DNA from: Tubiluchus corallicola
Taxonomy: Eukaryota > Priapulida > Priapulimorpha > Priapulimorphida > Tubiluchidae
DNA length: 64,000 nt
Reading direction: 5' to 3'
NCBI GenBank assembly: GCA_030141605.1
Contig: JAQGDQ010000416.1
Location: forward strand, 140,016 to 204,015
Under the pieces are notes generated by a model that worked only from the letters and a program-made list of their open reading frames with translations, made no database searches and was not told the origin of the DNA. This document shows positions 1-32,000 of the stretch, in pieces (within the stretch, counting starts at the first letter, position 1; every line of letters begins with the position of its first letter). The translations under genes were made by a program, and so were the position numbers.

Positions 1-18285
<18,285 letters not shown>

Positions 18286-18884
18286 CGTACGTGTCATGAA
18301 AATACAGAGCATCGAAAAAACGTCATAATTCATTCATTCACTTCGTTGGTCATTTAAAATTTTCGTCAGGCATTCAGATAGTTTTCAAATAATAAAAACA
18401 AATACATTTTGCTTTTTATAAGCAACACGTTGTACAAAAACAACCAGAACTAATTGCCAATTATACAACAATAACAAACAACAAATTTGTACACTAAAAT
18501 AAATTTACTACACCATCGTGTCGCTTTAATCGCTTGTATCATGGCAGCTCACTAGTAGGGTTAAGTAAGCGTGTTTTAGTGTTTTATTAAATTTTAAGTG
18601 CTTTGTTTCGGTGTATGCAAAGATTAAATCGCACACTCGCAGTGTAGATAGCTCACGAGCAGTTTCACGTCACAGATTTACTTCAAAATATGGGGGAGGG
18701 GGTGTTCACACACCGAGTCCATTCACAAACATAATTTAGAATGTAAATACGTGCCAAAGTTAACATTATGTGCTAGCAAGTGGTGGAGCGGCCTAGATAT
18801 CTCCAAGGGGCACACCTAGGATGGGATGGATTGATTTTTTAGATATCGTCACTGTTCAAAAAACTTTAAGCGTTGATTTACCGT

Positions 18885-19035
18885 TGTTGCAGAATTTTGA
18901 AGATGTGCTTTGTAATTTGGACAAAAGAAATACATGTGGAATATTCCTAGAATTGACCAAAGCATTTGATACCGTGATTCCTCCCCACAAACTTAAACAC
19001 TGCAGAATTAGAGAAACTCTACTTAAACTCTTTGA
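18885..19035 (+). mobile_element. LINE reverse-transcriptase remnant
   Basis: Plus-strand translation gives DVLCNLDKRNTCGIFLELTK followed by AFDTV and further residues, the signature of the first catalytic block of LINE reverse transcriptases (FLDLTKAFDTV type). Nothing before or after extends the domain, so this is a short fossil. It is separate from, and less complete than, the element in TBCD intron 2. Confidence 0.6.
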
Positions 19036-19377
19036 GATGATCATCATTGCATAATTATAAGATAAACAAGTGGATGTTTTTGATTGTGTCAAAAACTGTG
19101 GTAAGATTTTGCATCTGCGACTGAAAATGTTTTGGGTGATAGCTTGACAGCTTTTGCTTCTTAGATAAATATTGCTTTTCAAAATAATTAACATCAAATA
19201 TGTATCACTGTTGTGCATAAAAGCTTCATATTAGCACATTCAAACAAATTTTAAGAAAATGTAAATTAAATATCTTAATTTTGGAAATCAGTGAAACCTG
19301 ACAGAAGCATTTTGCACAATTACTAAACTGTGTGAGTTGAAAAAAGATGTTAAAAGGTACGAAACAAAAATTTTTAA

Positions 19378-19445
19378 TTGGGAATGGAATCCACAACTTT
19401 CAAATGGCAATCCCAGCATGCTAGCAGTTAGGCTAGCAAGGATTA
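19378..19445 (-). mobile_element. tRNA-like SINE head, remnant
   Basis: Read on the minus strand, the sequence has TAGCCTAACTGCTAGCATGC, resembling an A box region, followed about 30 bp later by GTTGTGGATTCC, resembling a degenerate B box. No cloverleaf with a full acceptor stem forms, so I treat it as a tRNA-derived SINE remnant and not a tRNA gene. Confidence 0.4.
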
Positions 19446-19877
19446 GTATGAGTTCATTTTTTTACCAAGCACTGTGGTGAGGCGTTTGTGAAACACACCA
19501 GTTTTATTTGGCGGCAATCGATTTTTGCACTCATTTAGCTGCGTTTGGAAAAAACATATCATCTTGTAGCCCTGTTCTTTCTCTTTCTAAAGAGTTATAA
19601 AACTCTCCCTTAAAAGTTCCAGTAACAAACCCGATGAACACTTTTTCTGGACGTTTCGCAAACTTTTTAACACTGAAATTCCAACTTTTTATCGTTAACC
19701 TGTGAACACTTGAAATATGTGAAAATATTCACATCAGACAACACAGAATGACACTGAGTGAATGATCTTCTTATAGCTTGTCGCGCTGCCTTGTCACATC
19801 AGTAATTCATGATAGTGTTTCATCTGTTTCAGTGTCATTTAAGCAGCTTCCAATCGATGCCGTAACACGATGTGACT

Positions 19878-22800
19878 ATGCATGCTCATTTGACTCGTCA
19901 AGAGGTATTTCATGAAAACATTACTGTACAGAAACTTTACATTCCCTCAAAGTTATCGATTTGTGATGTGAAAATTGGCTTGCTGTTTGGCTGGCAAGAT
20001 TTATCTTGCAATGCCAGTTGCATTATTTCTGTCTTACCATGGTCGAGTGAAGATGGTAATGTCTGTTTTAATAAAGCAATTGCTGGGTTTTCACACCTTG
20101 GTTCTTTTTATGCAAGAACACGATGCTTGCAAAATTGCAAAACTGGAAAATGGGCTTTGCTGGGCATTTTAGTAAAGAGAGAAAATGAGTCAGAGTGGCT
20201 TCCTGAACATTTTGAACTACTTCGTAGTAGATTAGAAAGTAACAGCTGGTTCGTTATAGAGAAAGACAAGTGCAATGTTATACGTGCTACTTTTGCTAAG
20301 AGAGTGACAACAGACATTTCTGATACTGACAAACATCCTTTAATGTGTATATATTATGAACCAGATGATATTATGCGTAGTCAGATTTTGTATAGTGATA
20401 TACCATTAATGCCAAATGATCTTCGAGCTCTCAAGATGATAGTGGATAAATTTGGAGCCTTTAACAGGCATCATTTGAAAGTCGAAAGTGAGACCAGTGA
20501 TTGGCCTAATAGACTTGAGTGGATTGACTTGATAGACAGATCATCATTGCCTTATCAAAATGACATGCAAAAAACATCTATTTCGAGGTATGATTTACTT
20601 TGTTTAAAGAAAACTACCATGCAGTTAGGTTATTTAAAATTTTGTTCTTTGGCTCTGTGAGAAAAACATCTGTAGAAATCTATGCATCCTTTAAAAAAAT
20701 ATCTTTATTCAGTGACCCACAGTTATTAAATTTCAATACCAAGTTTATCTGGAAGAAAGGAACTTGAAAAAATCATGAACATATTCACTTGTTGTGGGTT
20801 TATTTTTGTGTTAATAAATGATCTTGAAATTAGGATTATAAATATTTGAAAAAAATGTATTTTTCTCTTGAAATTAATGCATTTCTGTTTGTGTTAATTA
20901 CAGGTTCCAGAATCCACTGTCACGGATGCTGTCTTTGTCTTTAACGTGGTGTCAGATTGAGCATAGATTCTATCAATTGAAATCCATTGTAAACTACAGA
21001 AGAACTTCCTTTCTATGGTAACCATATTTCATAAATTTGAATTAAAAAATTGTTTTAAATTCGGTTCTGTAAACCTTAAATTTAAAAATGTTTTTGAACA
21101 TTGAACGCTTATGTGCTTAATGTACATTAATTGAACATCTTGTGTTAGTATCAACTGCGTACAGGTTTTTCTAGTTTTGTCAGCTCAGCAGCAGAGCTTA
21201 CTTAGCGAATATGGTTGTGGTGGGACTAAAAGCTTACTTTTTCTAAAGATACTAAAATGAAACACTGTATTGACTGAAGTATCTATGCCAATAGTAGGAA
21301 CCACTCAGAAGCAGATTCTGTAGTAGTCACCTATCCATTTTTTCTTGTGTCAGCTAGTGTTCATTGTTGCTTAATCTTGATCGCTGAGCACATAATCAGT
21401 GATCATGTGATCATGTGATCATTCAGGCATCATCCCACCCTGCATACATGAACCATTTTTATGCCTTATGCATCTGAATTCATCTTAGAGGATTAGTGTC
21501 ATTAATAAACAAGATTCCAGTCTTGCCACAACAGTACCCATCAACATAATAATTGAGTGCTGGATTTTTGCTTCATCAGTAGGAAAAAATTACATTAATT
21601 TAACCCCAATCCTAAGGCTTTGTCCAAGGTTTAATGGATTCAAACAGTGTCAAACATGCAGTAGACTAAGTGTAATGGTAAGCTGTGCCATATACTGGTA
21701 TAATTAACAAAAGTCTCTATAGATTATTATCAAGCCTAGTTAACGACTAGAATGACACTTGATCTAACTCATATGATATGTGTATGATGAAAGTCTAATG
21801 TGGAGAATACTTTTTCTGTTTAGCAGGGGTAATACTGCATTATTACTAGCTACGGACATTTTGTCTGGCATTGTTATGATCTGGGTGATTTCTTCCTTCC
21901 TGGCCACCAATCAGTTCCATATGGCTGGTAGCATACTCAGAGCAGCTGAGGTTTGTACACTTTAGATATTTACTTACAGTGGCGGCTCGTGTATAGGTAC
22001 TGTGGAACTGCAGCACCTCCTATTTTCACTCAATATTATCGATAATATTCAATATAATCAGTCTTTAGTTTTTTCTTTATACTTGTACAGAACCAGAACA
22101 CATGAGGATAGTACTGTTTGCTTCGCAATCCAGTACAATGACCTCCAGTAATGCAGCATTTGGCTGTTGTGCGCATGCGGCCTTGCGCAGTTTTTTTGCG
22201 CACATGTCTGAACCCAGTTAGAGACAGTACTGTTGCTCATACAGTTTGTTGTCAGTTGTCACATGCTTCCCGTTAATGGATCAAGCTTGATCTACCACAA
22301 TTTAGGCTATTACTAAGCAAAAAAGTATTTTTTGGTGTAGGATTTTATCAAGTTTATGTATAAACTTTCGTATGTTTGTTTTGTTTTACACATTATTAAA
22401 ACGATCGCTAAAAATTTTCTGTAGCAGCACCCCCACTCATTTTAGTCAGCTACGAGCTGCCACTGTTTATTTATTAAAAAACATTAAAATTCTGCAAAGA
22501 GTTCAAAAATACTTGACAATGTTTTTGCAGGTTATTGTATATTTGGTACAAGAACTATTGCAATGGTTAATGGGCATACCTGCAGGCTTGAAACTCAACA
22601 TTCCACTGAATTATACCCTGGGAAAGTTTTTCTTGTATCACATGCACCTTTGGAAACGTAAATATATTATTGTTGTCTTTTCTGTTGTTTTTATACTTGT
22701 TTTTACTATTTTGTATAATTTTCTTGATGTATTTTGAAGATTAAGTGTAGTGTGATGTTAATGTTTTTTCACGACTTCCAGATTAAATTAATTTTACTCT

Positions 22801-25800
22801 GTAAATGTCTACTGTTGATTAGTGTAATGTACTATGATTATATAATCACGCACTGATAGTTGTTTAAATTGTTTGTAAGTATAATGCTTTTTTCAAGGAT
22901 AACGACCAATCTCCAAGACTATGCTTTAGAAGTTATCTCATGATTTGTTTTTAATATTTCTTTGACTAAAGTTGATTTTTTAACGGAGCACGTAAATTTC
23001 AGGTTACATTGTTCTCCTAGTCAAGCCTTATCTGCCATCATTACTGTACTGCATTGGGATGATGGGTTGTGGAGGTGTCACTTTCCTGCTGAGCATGTTT
23101 GGTGATCTCATCTCGTTACTAACATTTCACGCGTATTGTTTCTACATTTATGCAGCAAGGTAAGCCAAGCATCAATGGTTTTAAATTCTTTGTTATCGGT
23201 ACCTACGAAATTAAAATGTCCCACTAAAATGCAGCTGTTTTTGATGTCAGGAAAGTTTCTTTTGTAAGTGCAGTCAAGTCTGCCTAAGTCATATCTCTGG
23301 GCACTAATTAAATGTGTTGTACCACTATGAATATGTTCAGAGAAGCCCATCATCTGATCCACTTTGAGTGGATCTCACTGCAACTTAATAGGTCATGGCT
23401 TAGTAGCTTAACGTTTGCATTTGCCATTGAGTGTGAAACCTCTAATGAATCCTGCGCAGTGTCACGGTACATGAATTTTTCTACATTAGGTCACAGTAGC
23501 ACGCTCCTTAATGAATAAGTATCTCTGCTAGACAAATATGATCATCTTATTGGGATCAAGGAATGGATAAGCTTGAACAAACATTCTTGCAGCTAGGCTT
23601 ATTGTCATTTACAGAAAAAGTACATTGTATCTAGTTGCACTTTCAAATTATTACACAAAAAGGACCACATTTGCAACTATATTCTAAAATCTACTAAATC
23701 CTGTAAAACTAATGCTTTTGTTTAACACTCATATGATTGCATGTATTTCAGACCTATACAGCTATTTAAGATTATTTTGTATCTTAGTCTATTGTGAGAC
23801 ATTGTGAACTTGTTAATACTATTAATAAATAAATATGCTTATGTAGGAAATCTACTAAATTGTTTTTTGTTAGTTTTTCTCCACAGTCACAGTATAATCA
23901 CAACTTGTGCTACATGTCTACTTATCACTATAATTGCATGAAGCGTGAAATTAATAATAAATTTATAATAGAGCAGTCCTAAGGATTAAAGTCGTTTTGC
24001 CTTAGCTTGGATAATCAGTTACTAAGTGAGCCAAAGGAAAAATTTCCAAATAACTTCTTTTAATTTTTCCTTTTTAGTAAGCGAATAATTTTACTTTATA
24101 CTTCACTTACTTGCTTAGGTAGATAAAATTCTGAGTAATTTTTTTTATACCTCTACCTGTTTTGTTTCTAGGTTGTTCTACTTGATGATTTTTGGACTGA
24201 AATCTCTCTTTCGCTTGTTCCGTGGAAAGAAATGGAATGTCCTGAGACAACGGATTGATTCTTGCTCTTATAATATGGATCAGCTGTTTGTAGGATCTAT
24301 TCTTTTCACTGTGATACTATTCTTGCTACCAACAGTGGCAATGTACTACATAGTTTTCACTAGTGTAAGTCCCATTTTGAGTGATAAGAAATCTGTGTTT
24401 CAAGCTGAATGGCCGTGCTACTTTTTAGCTGATGGTTATAGTAGGGCTAGAACGAACTAATCATATATATAGTCTTCTAGATTGAGATGCATTTAAATCT
24501 CATTAAATAAATAGTCGGAGACTGTATGGCAGAAGAAATTGTCCAAAGATAAATTTTCCTGAGGTCAGTCATCCATTTACTAATCAGGTCCAGCACTGCT
24601 GCCCGCTGAAAAGTGCTCAAGAGTTTGAGTGACATGGTTTTTACACAATAATACTTGCAGTAAGTTAGGCAAAACAGAACATTTTTAGACGAATTTAGTG
24701 ACATGGCAAGAATGATCGAACCTCTGAAATGCTTTGGAATTTATCTGAAAAACGAGAATGGACTTTTAACTAATTATGCGGCTAAGTGCTTCCAGAGCAT
24801 GATTAACATTAACTACTGGAAAATGCTTCATTCCTATTTCCATAATATTATTATTAGTATTAAATTTAGTTAATATTTCCTTCACATTTTTTCAAACAAG
24901 GCTTGAAGAAAAGTCTAGCATTTCTTCCTTTACTCCCACTTGGTTCTTCCACTGTAGCATTGTGCCAATTTTGGGGCACTCTGCTTAAAAGAAGAAATTA
25001 CTGTATCTAGAACAACAGTTCTTCATAGCTAGTGTATTCAACTAACAACATTTTATTGTGGTCCTTCTTAATTGATATCCTGCTGCATTTGAAAAACCAA
25101 ACTATTGCGGGAAAAACAGATGTAGGCATAATTATGTGTAGCGTGAATAACATTCTTTTACTGTATCTTTTTCCAGCTGAGATTGATTGTACTGATGACA
25201 CAGACATTGCTAATTCGATTACTAACATTCATCAATACGTGTCCCATATATGCTGTAATCTTATGGCTGCTTCAGTCTGCATCAATAAAAGGTAAATACT
25301 GTTACTGGATTTTAATCAATTAAGTCACTATGAATGACTTTTCAAAATACAATAGCAATTACTAGTTATTTTTCAAAACATTTAATCATTTTAAAACAAA
25401 ACAATTTTAAATGCCTGTTACTATAACTAGAGATCACAAGTTCTCAACTGACAAAAGTAGTACCCATCTTGCATATATTTGTTCATACTCTTAAAATGGA
25501 TGTAACTATTCAATTTGCTTTGCAATTTCGCTTGCTAATTGTGCTGTAATTTTTCACTTTTTGCTGAATATGTTGAACTATGTCATTTAAATGATAGCTA
25601 TTGTTGTAGGAATGTAGGTAAAATTAGATGATGTTGACTTTTATGTAAACTTCACGACCTTGAAAATAACGCCAAATAGACTGAGGTCACGCTTTCATTT
25701 GTTATCATTTATTATTATCACATTCAGTTCAATATAGTGACATTCTATACATGGTGACAAACTATCAAGATTGTTACTTCATACTGTACTTCATACTTCA

Positions 25801-26339
25801 ATTGTTATGTTTCATGCATTATCATTATCATAAAAGAATAGTTTTTAGTTCATGATTTATGTCATTCCAAAGCCTTGGACCAAAATTTCCAATGAATTTT
25901 TGTGCCACGTCTTTTACAGAAGTTAATGACAAACTCATTCATTCTTTAGAAGGTCATTGTGATGTTTTAATTTTCTGTAACTTGCAGGCAATGTTAGATA
26001 TCGCATCCTTTCTTCACCACATGATGAATGCTTATGGATGAAGATGGAGGTGAGTGCAAAATGTATTTCGAAGTTCGTGAATGCATTAATCACTAGTGTG
26101 TCAGCAATAAATGTCACGTTTGTTTGCATTTCTTTTAGCTGATATTTTGTTGTCTTATTTTGATGTTTTTTTATTATCAAATATGCATTATTTCTTTCCA
26201 GCTGAAGCCAGTGTTGTTAAGAGACTTAATTGATCAGTGTCACCGTCAAGAAATTCAACCAAACTTTCAAGGCCAGGGAACAACGGATGGTCTCCTGTCG
26301 TCGCTTGTTCAAGGGAAAATTATTGCAAAACTTGTTTGA
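19878..26339 (+). CDS. PIGQ: Phosphatidylinositol N-acetylglucosaminyltransferase subunit Q (GPI1)
   Basis: PIGQ/GPI1 is a multi-pass ER membrane subunit of the GPI-GlcNAc transferase complex, which transfers GlcNAc to phosphatidylinositol in the first step of GPI-anchor synthesis. Exons: 19878-20587, 20904-21017, 21824-21950, 22531-22657, 23003-23159, 24172-24364, 25177-25291, 25988-26049 and 26202-26339 (TGA). The spliced length is 1743 nt (580 residues); from memory one human isoform is 581. Diagnostic motifs are [15 protein letters not shown] and [11 protein letters not shown] (22531-22657), [18 protein letters not shown] (end of the 23003 exon) and [20 protein letters not shown] (24172-24364). 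The first exon encodes the variable cytosolic N-terminal part; hydrophobic membrane segments start in the third exon. The first in-frame ATG is at 19878; a GTG six bases upstream also opens the frame but is not a likely start. All junctions are GT-AG. Confidence 0.95.
21977..22465 (+). mobile_element. hAT-like non-autonomous element, family 1, copy 2
   Basis: Termini are CAGTGGCGGCTCGTG and its near-inverse CTACGAGCTGCCACTG. The flanking 8-mers TTTACTTA (21969-21976) and TTTATTTA (22466-22473) match at 7 of 8 bases. The internal sequence (for example AACTGCAGCACCTCC and GCATGCGGCC) is related to 5506-6056 in inverse orientation. No transposase is encoded. It lies in PIGQ intron 3, starting about 26 bp after the exon 3 donor. 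Confidence 0.8.
23160..23365 (-). mobile_element. Possible LINE endonuclease remnant in PIGQ intron 5
   Basis: The minus-strand frame reads [18 protein letters not shown], which resembles the ILVGDFN catalytic motif of apurinic-type LINE endonucleases with D changed to H. The rest of the domain is not recognisable. Treat this as a tentative fossil. Confidence 0.3.
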
Positions 26340-29062
26340 AAATTCACTTGCCATAGATTATTTGCACATAATTATTATAATGCTTTTTGACACTAACTGA
26401 TTAATCGACACCTCAATGAAGATGAAAGATTAACTAAAAAATGCCAGTGTGTCAGCCGATAGCAGATTTACAATCCAGGATTTTATATTCTGTCCAGACC
26501 AACAGACCAGTGACATTTTTTTGACCGTTTTTGTGATGATTTTAGCAGTTTCAGGTAAGCAGTCTGTAAATCCAATGCTCAAATGACACACAACTACAAC
26601 CATAATTGAATGTATAGATTTGTTGGCCGATTTTACAAATCCTTTATAAATCACGTAAAGGGAAAAAAATTTCCAACACAAGTGGCATATTTAGCTATTA
26701 ATAATGCAGGTGTTGACGTGTTGTATTAATTTCTATCAAAAACAGTTATAGATGAAAAGTCAGATGTGCAGAAGTACAGAAAAAGAGCAATTTATTATCA
26801 CAGCAAAACTGCAGGACACAAAACACGTTATCTAAAGTATGTGTAAATTGATTACATTGTACACTGTACAAATTGTTTTCTAATACATTATTACTAATAA
26901 TGTGTAATATCGAAAAAATTGTGTTATCAAATTGGTAAATAAGAAGCATATATGTTGTTTACTGCAGAAGTAAATGGTGGAGCAGAAACCATTAATCAAA
27001 AAAAGATTAACTGTCAACTAATGAGGATAAGATTGAATATGATTTAAATCTGTTTCATATATGAGCAACATTGCAAGTCTGTATTTCATTAATTTAACCA
27101 GAATAACCTGCTTTAGTAACTTGGGCGGAATACTTTCTGAATCTAATAACACTTTAAAAATACCTTCACTTATCAATATGGGACATTTACTGCAATTCCT
27201 GTATAAAATGATTCTGTATGTATATATGATAATAAACTACATAAATACAATACTCATGGTTTCATCACACAAATGGTTTAGTTTCTCTATAAAAACTATT
27301 GCATAGTAGCTATTATATCTAACAACAAAGCAATTACATATAAATAAACTAAAGCTAGAAACAATTTGTATCTCGATGGCCAAAATTAGTAAAATGTGAA
27401 CTATATGACCACTTGTATTTGCAAGCACTTCAAATCTAATATTACTTAGCAGCAAAATCAGAATTAACGGGATCTCTCTTGAGCAAAATTGTCTGTAATA
27501 TGTACTGCTGTAAATTGGTCTTCATTACCAAGTCATGTCCATGGACTTTGCTCACTTCCAAGGCTTTAGTCCACGTTTTCCGGATTTTTCTTTTTTGGTC
27601 GACTGACTCGACTTTGGCACATTTTTATACAGGCTTCTCCGAACTGACTTCCTTTCAGTTAGCTTTTCTGTCGACAAATAAAAAAATAAATAATGCTTCA
27701 TAAGGTGCAAATTACTAGTTGCTACAACAAACATATTTTTCATTGAGCTAAAATTATAGTGCATATTTTTGCACTAGGCAAGAAGCACCAAAATAGCAAA
27801 CGAAATAAAAATATTTGAATTTTAAAAACAATTTAGCTTCAATAGTTCAACAATCTTTTTTCTTTTATTTTATTACGATAACATATTCGTTATTATTATT
27901 TTTTATTATTAACACCAAACAACAATAAAATCTAACAAAACACGATAACCTGACATTGTATACATCGGATTTTATAATTACGTTAATATTCTAATAAAAT
28001 GAGCATGACATGATATCTATATAAATTGTTGCTTGCATTATAGTTTGAAACATTACTTGTGCGGCTATAATGCAATTAATGATGCAGGAGTTAGGTACAA
28101 AAAAGGGAAGGTAAAAAAGTGACGGAATACTAGTGGAGAGTGCAAGAGAAAAGAAATTAGTAGGATTAGGGTAATGAAATGATGTGATTGAGAATGAATA
28201 TGAGATTGCTCTTTAGGATATCGAAAAAAGTACATATAAATTTATGAACAGAAGTACACTATGTACACTCGCAATGTTTAACAGTACAGTAATATCAAAA
28301 AAGAAATCTTCTTGCACAACTGTGACAACAAATTCTTGGATACCGACTATTGTGCTACTTTACTGAATTTTTTACAAAATTAACAAAAGTTGCTATTATT
28401 TTTAATTGTTCACAAAAAATACGTTATTTAAATTTTAGCAACACAACAAAGCTTCAAATGCTTTCATGCAGCCACAAACTGTAAACTGTAATTCTCACTT
28501 TAACAAAATAGAATATTTTGTAAACATGTCACTCAATCGAAGATTTTGAAGTTAAATTACTGATGAAACAAATTGTCCTTATGAAAGTTAATCTCTAAAT
28601 TACACTTCCGTCTCTCAAGACTACTGTAAGCCCTTTTCTGTAAACTACAGGCTTCTTTGCAGTGTAAGAGGCAAGCAGCATTCCTTAGAGATAAAATTTC
28701 TGAGATATAATTCAATTTTACATAACGCACAACAGCCACTTATGTTAGCTCAGTACTTATTCTTATTCTATACAAGATGAATTGTATAGTTCTGGCTTTT
28801 CTTCTTATGTAGTCGCTTCTCTAACTTATTATATTTTAAATCAATGACGTTTAGCAACTACTTTCGTTTTTTAATGTTCTTGTTTTGCTCTCGAACATGC
28901 TGTTTTGACAATTTATCTGTAATTTTCAGCTGATGAGACTGCCTAGGGTGAAAGTTTTTGAAATAAAAATACCTAATCATTGAGACTATAAAAGGTGTTA
29001 CATTTTTTTGTTAAAGATGGAAAGATGACAAGTCTCAGGAGAGCTCCCTCATATTATATGTA
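26340..29062. other. Tail-to-tail intergenic region between PIGQ and CCP110
   Basis: This stretch should hold the 3' UTRs of both convergent genes. A possible PIGQ polyadenylation signal AATAAA is at 27231-27236. A variant ATTAAA signal on the minus strand (28870-28875) could serve CCP110. The rest is AT-rich with only short chance frames, and I see no gene or recognisable transposon. Confidence 0.4.
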
Positions 29063-32000
29063 CTACATGCATTTTAAATGCAAACCTGTTTGGTTTAATC
29101 TCTGTGTACCAGACATTGGTCGGAAATTCTCTTTCTGACTCCCTTTATCATCACTATGATCCAGCTTTGGTTTCTTTGGACTATGACGTCTAATCGTGAC
29201 ATTAGCAGTCCAGTGACCAGATTTGCGTGGCATACTGAAACTATTAAATGAGCAATATAGTAAATATTGTATAGAACTCCACTCATATAATAAGAAACAT
29301 TTTTCAAAATTCACAGTTTTATACAGTTACTAGAATAAATACATGATACATTTGTGTTCTTGTAATTTGTGAATTGCTTCTTACTATTTTTAAATATATA
29401 AATATATGTACATCCACCACCAATTTTGAAACAGAAGTAAAATTTGCATTAAATTAAGCCTCACTATTATGAAATAACTGTTTTGACATTATAACAGTAT
29501 ATTGAAATTATAGTAGTAGTAAGTAGTCGTAGTAGTAGTAGTATTTTTATTGTCATCAAGGCCACCGAGATTACATGTACATTTACAATAACAATACGTG
29601 TAACGCATATTACAACTGAAACAAATATTAGTCGGAGTTTACAAATTTTGCTAAAGTATAGTACAAAATACCCTGCAATAGTAGTAATTTTTTTTAACGT
29701 AATAACATCCAAAAAGGTATTAATAACCAGATAACAATTGATAACAACCAGATATACACGAGTAGTTAATCCAATCAGTGCAGATATCCAATAATGCTTA
29801 CTTCCAATGCGTTAGATAATTATCATTATAATGTTTTGTAATAATGGAACTTATGCAAACCTTTGACTTTTCTTTCTGTCCAGATACTTAACAGTTGCAG
29901 ACGAAAGGACACTTTTTCTGCTGATAGCTTCAGCTGACACCGTTGCTGCTTCCTATGTAACATTGGTTTCATTTAATAAATACAATTAATGTTGAAGAGA
30001 CTTACAAGATTGTGAAGTAAACTGCTCAATATCATTTACTGCACAAATCTGATCATTTTCGGAAATTTAAAGTGTTTAGGTTACAAGAGCACAATGCTAT
30101 ACTTAACACAAACTGACACAGCAGCTTTTAAATAAATTCAGCAAACAAACAGAGCATACAAAATGTCATATTTTCTTTTGAGAATCCGTATATATATATA
30201 TAAGGAAACATGTAATACAAAACCTAATAGCAGTATGTGAAATTGTAAATGAACATGCACAAGAGTTTCAAGTTTATTTCAACTCATTTTAAATTTTATT
30301 TATTGAATACTTGAAACATTAAAAGTAGAATAGAGTTAAGTTTTGAGCCTTCATATACAATGAAAGTTTCCTGTACGAGAAATTTTAATAATGGCTTATT
30401 CATAAAATCATTACCCTCTCTCTGGAATGCTTTTCTTGGAGTAATTGTCGGTCATGAGATATAATAGCCATGCGCTCAGCTACTGGTATCACGTGAAAGA
30501 TATCGTGTAAGTCTATCAATGCTGCCATCAACTATAAATAAATACATATCCACTCGCACCACCTGAATTAAATTATTGAAATGCTTGATTTACCCTCCAC
30601 AATGATCAACTTGGGCCCTGTTTCAAAATGAAAAGATATACTTAGCTGCAGACTGCATCATATGCCATGTATATAATTTAGCAGATGGCAGGTGCACAAG
30701 AGAACAGGTCTGGAGGTAAGTTCTGTTTGGGAGTAATTTAGCATCATGTGTTCTAATGATATGCTACAACTTAATTAAGGTGTTTATTTTCATTCCCTGT
30801 AAAGTTACATGAATTTAAACACCATTCTAATTTAATACGCAAATACTAAAACAGTACATTGAATAAACCACTCAAAGTCTGACTACTAAGTTCAAAAATG
30901 ACATAATTATAGTGCAGCATACACTAACACGTGACTATAAATCAGTCAACAATAAGAATATAAATGTATGGCCAGATTGGTTACTAACCTGAAAAACTTT
31001 AATTTGTATAAGCAGCTAGGTGATTTGTTCTATTTTCTGCTCTTACTATAATATGAATAGACGACTTGGATATCAGCAAAAAAAGTACTTCAATTAGCAC
31101 ATCCAACAATTACTACAAGTAAAACTAGAGCAGTTTATTCTTCGGAATCGTTCTTCTCATCAGTGATGGCATATAAGTAATAATCATTTCCATCCTGCTA
31201 AGATGTAGCTCTAACTTAAAACACTTACAAGTTGAGAAAAAGAAAAAAATGAACCAGAGATTTTATTTTAGAGTACAGGACTCTGGCACATTTTGCAAAA
31301 GAAGTGAACCATTAGTCAGTAGTGTGACAACATTCTAATTCTAATTACATACCTGTGCTAGAAGTCTTTCCTGTAGCTCTTGATCTGGCAAACTAGCTTG
31401 ACCCTGTTTCATTGGTGTCTCAGAAGTTAAATTAATAGTAAAATCTAAAGTGTCCTATAAGAACAAAAACATGTCTAAGCATTTTCTGAAGCACAACAGT
31501 ACACATGCTTCTTTCAACTCTGTTGTATAATGTAATTCAACCGAAAAGTGATCAAAATAAAAGACTTAACAAATAATATATACTACAACACAGAATTGAA
31601 CAAAATTAAATTGTTTTACATACAATGATGATAAAAGGATGGCAGTAGTACTAAGCATCATCACTCTCTAATTCTCTGGAAAAGTTCCAAACATAATAAC
31701 TACTCTTAACAAATATACAAGATGGTATTAACATGTATAATTAATCCAAAAAATATCAACACAACAAAAACCACAGACAGATTCATGGTAAAGTTTTATT
31801 CTTTCTTACAAAAAACAAATAACTTTACCACCCATGAATCTGTCTACAATATTTGTTGTGTTGACACTTTCAATAACGAATGCCAAATCGTTTATAATCC
31901 CAAAAAAGTTTCTAAACCTTGATTATAATAACACAATCTTACAAAGTCAAACCAAAACCACCTTTATCATTTTTATAATAGCCTGCACTTTAGCTGTTCG

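Larger units (their letters stand above)
18286..19877. promoter_or_regulatory. Head-to-head intergenic region between TBCD and PIGQ
   Basis: The start codons of TBCD (minus, 18285) and PIGQ (plus, 19878) are about 1.6 kb apart, so both promoters must lie here or share it. I see no clear TATA boxes or CpG-rich core. The region contains a LINE reverse-transcriptase remnant (about 18885-19035) and a tRNA-like SINE remnant on the minus strand (about 19378-19445). Promoter function is inferred from gene geometry only. Confidence 0.4.
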